A DNA stretch of 64,000 nt from Gemmatimonadaceae bacterium. GTDB taxonomy: Bacteria; Latescibacterota; UBA2968; UBA8231. This document shows positions 62,751 through 64,000 of this stretch, one piece after another. Where the stretch lies: assembly GCA_002726335.1 (NCBI GenBank), contig PBSR01000275.1, positions 1 through 64,000 of the forward strand, in the 5' to 3' direction. The notes beneath the pieces are model-generated. The model saw nothing but the letters and a program-made list of their open reading frames with translations, was not told the origin of the DNA and searched no databases. How positions within the stretch are numbered: the stretch's first letter is position 1; every line of letters starts with the position of its first letter. The position numbers and the translations under genes are program-made.

Positions 62751-64000
62751 GTGGTTTTCTCCTTCTTCCTGGGTGACCGCAACGCGTCGAGCTGGTCGAA
62801 AAATCCGGGGAAGACCGGATCGACGCACGCGGTATCCTCGATGTCCATGTCACCGGTAGCCAGCAACCCGGCCACGGAAAACGCCTGGGTCAGGCCCGGG
62901 TGCCGACGTGTCTTGATGCGGGCTCCCTTCAGGGGCCGTCCCCCGTCGATCACCAGACCATACGAGTACTCACCGACCTTGGCCTCGATGGCGCGCAGCA
63001 GGTCGGCCAGATGTTCGATGAAATCAAACTCCCCCTGGCGCAGTGACTCGACGTCACGGATGATGAATTCGCCCTCCGTCTGTGTCGCCAGGACCGCCAG
63101 CAAGGCGACATGGTCGAGCAGGCTCTGCGCCCTCTTGCCTGCAACCCGCGTAGCCTTCATCCGACCCGAGGCCTTGAGCACCAGGTCGACGCTGCCGTCA
63201 TCGTTGTCGGCAATCTCCAGCTCGGCGCCGATCTGCCGTACGATGTCGACGAATACGCGGTTCTCCGGGCGCAGCATGACGCGACGTACGGTCACCTCCG
63301 AACGAGGCACGGAAAGACCTGCCACGACAAAGGGCATCGCCCGGGAGACATCACCGGGAATATCCATGTCGAGGGCCTCAGGCGCCGCCCCGGGGGTCAG
63401 TGTCATGGTGCGCACGGTGGGATCCGCCTGCCGGCTGCCCTCCACGGCGACGCCACGGATCTTCAGCAGAGCATCGACCCGGTCTTTCGATGACGGCGAC
63501 TCCCGGACCACCGTCGGCACCTCGGCAAAGAGCCCCGCAGTCAGCAGGCCCAGTTTCACCGCCCCCGGCAGGTCGCTCTCCTCGTGCCGGACGCCACCCG
63601 GGCTCTCCGTACCGTCGAGACGCAGCAGGAACTCGGCCTCCTCGACGCCGGCGGCCCCGGTGCGGGCCAACAGAGCCAGCAGCTGCATCGCCGCTTCCCG
63701 TGACTCCGGTGCGATCCGTACACGGGAAACAAAAGCCTGCTGTGACAGGATTGCCAGCGCCGGCAACGCCGCCTCTTGTGGAACGTCCAGATCGATAGTT
63801 TGCGACGACGGCTCCAGGCCACCCAGTCCGTTGCCCTGTACCGTGACGATGCCATGGCCATCGCCATTGCGCTTGATGCTGACGCCGAGGCCCTCGAGGA
63901 TATCGAGCGTCGCCGCCGCTTCCGGTGGCACATGCTCAAACCGGCTCTCACCATCGGCGATGGCCGCCAGCCACAAGGCCTGCGCCGCGGCGCGCAGCTC
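62747..64000 (-). CDS. EPSP synthase (AroA)-family protein, partial, lacking several catalytic residues
   Basis: 418 residues are visible; the N-terminus lies beyond the window. The overall AroA pattern is clear: ALWLAAIADGESR, LLTAGLFAEVPTVVRESPSSKDRV, DIPGDVSRAMPFVVAGLSVP, LLDHVALLAVLA and the final AFSVAGLLATGDMDIEDTACVDPVFPGFFDQL. By eye, though, most positions that contact PEP or shikimate-3-phosphate differ: the K-S-I-S-H-R loop reads L-R-A-A-A-Q, the N-A/S-G-T-x-M-R loop reads V-P-Q-E-A-A-L-P, the KESDR helix reads GEFDF, and DHRxAM reads R-H-P-G-L-T. Asp313 and Glu341 equivalents remain. It may be a pseudoenzyme; if a canonical aroA exists elsewhere in the genome this copy may be structural or regulatory. 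Confidence 0.75.
   Translation of the reverse strand, partial: ELRAAAQALWLAAIADGESRFEHVPPEAAATLDILEGLGVSIKRNGDGHGIVTVQGNGLGGLEPSSQTIDLDVPQEAALPALAILSQQAFVSRVRIAPESREAAMQLLALLARTGAAGVEEAEFLLRLDGTESPGGVRHEESDLPGAVKLGLLTAGLFAEVPTVVRESPSSKDRVDALLKIRGVAVEGSRQADPTVRTMTLTPGAAPEALDMDIPGDVSRAMPFVVAGLSVPRSEVTVRRVMLRPENRVFVDIVRQIGAELEIADNDDGSVDLVLKASGRMKATRVAGKRAQSLLDHVALLAVLATQTEGEFIIRDVESLRQGEFDFIEHLADLLRAIEAKVGEYSYGLVIDGGRPLKGARIKTRRHPGLTQAFSVAGLLATGDMDIEDTACVDPVFPGFFDQLDALRSPRKKEKTT

Noticed and set aside
1..64000. CRISPR arrays, insertion sequences, prophage, rRNA or tRNA genes
   Set aside because: No regularly spaced repeats, transposase or integrase genes, phage structural genes or cloverleaf-like sequences were seen in the gaps between genes.

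Overview
The window is one GC-rich bacterial chromosomal segment. The only visibly AT-rich part is the first ~265 bases, which look like a different genome or a misjoined fragment. The organism has an outer membrane: there is a TonB-dependent receptor, a PorV-type barrel and a 995-residue outer-membrane barrel. It carries several secreted proteins with FlgD/Ig-like C-terminal tails (TPN-x-D-x-x-ND motif), two DUF6785-type polytopic membrane proteins and sulfatase debris. By recognition this mix fits an uncultivated FCB-group lineage of the Latescibacterota type, possibly assembled from a metagenome. That placement is inference, not proof.

Layout. 1-10 kb: a broken PQQ/BamB-like gene start abutting the tail of a secreted FlgD-Ig protein, then two convergent paralogous discoidin-like/FlgD-Ig secreted proteins, a DUF6785 membrane protein, a sulfatase C-terminal remnant and a third secreted FlgD-Ig protein. 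10-16.5 kb: an AAA/DUF4143 ATPase with its own promoter and operator-like palindrome, the 23S rRNA methyltransferase RlmKL, a lipoprotein M19 dipeptidase and a Tat-exported class V aminotransferase. 16.5-23.3 kb: a three-gene outer-membrane secretion unit (TonB receptor, large FlgD-tailed secreted protein, PorV-like barrel) with a promoter at one end and a strong hairpin terminator at the other. 23.3-28.5 kb: an RluA pseudouridine synthase, then a forward run of DUF1015 protein, UppP, HpcH/HpaI aldolase and M28 peptidase. 28.5-33.5 kb: a second DUF6785 protein paired with the 995-residue barrel.

33.5-53.8 kb is a large exopolysaccharide/O-antigen locus, almost entirely on the minus strand. 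It encodes a priming sugar transferase, Wzx-type flippase, O-antigen ligase/polymerase, at least six glycosyltransferases, carbamoyltransferase, phosphomannomutase, SDR epimerase, DegT aminotransferase, polysaccharide deacetylase and methyltransferase. It is interrupted by a YjbQ-domain fusion and a SixA phosphatase. A ~197-nt multi-hairpin element sits at its 3' end. 53.9-56.5 kb has a PTS IIA/PtsN-like protein and a BatA/VWA membrane protein. 56.5-64 kb is a tightly overlapped minus-strand operon: aroA-like gene (running off the window), 46-residue membrane peptide, aroE, argS, 59-residue zinc-ribbon protein, aroK, aroB, rimO and a DUF971 gene. Most joints are 4-base stop/start overlaps.

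The most unusual items are the nested multi-hairpin element at 33652-33848, whose imperfect pairs mostly become G-U on the plus strand; the EPSP-synthase homologue that appears to have lost most substrate-binding residues while heading a shikimate operon; the YjbQ fusion protein; and the abrupt composition and frame break near position 265.
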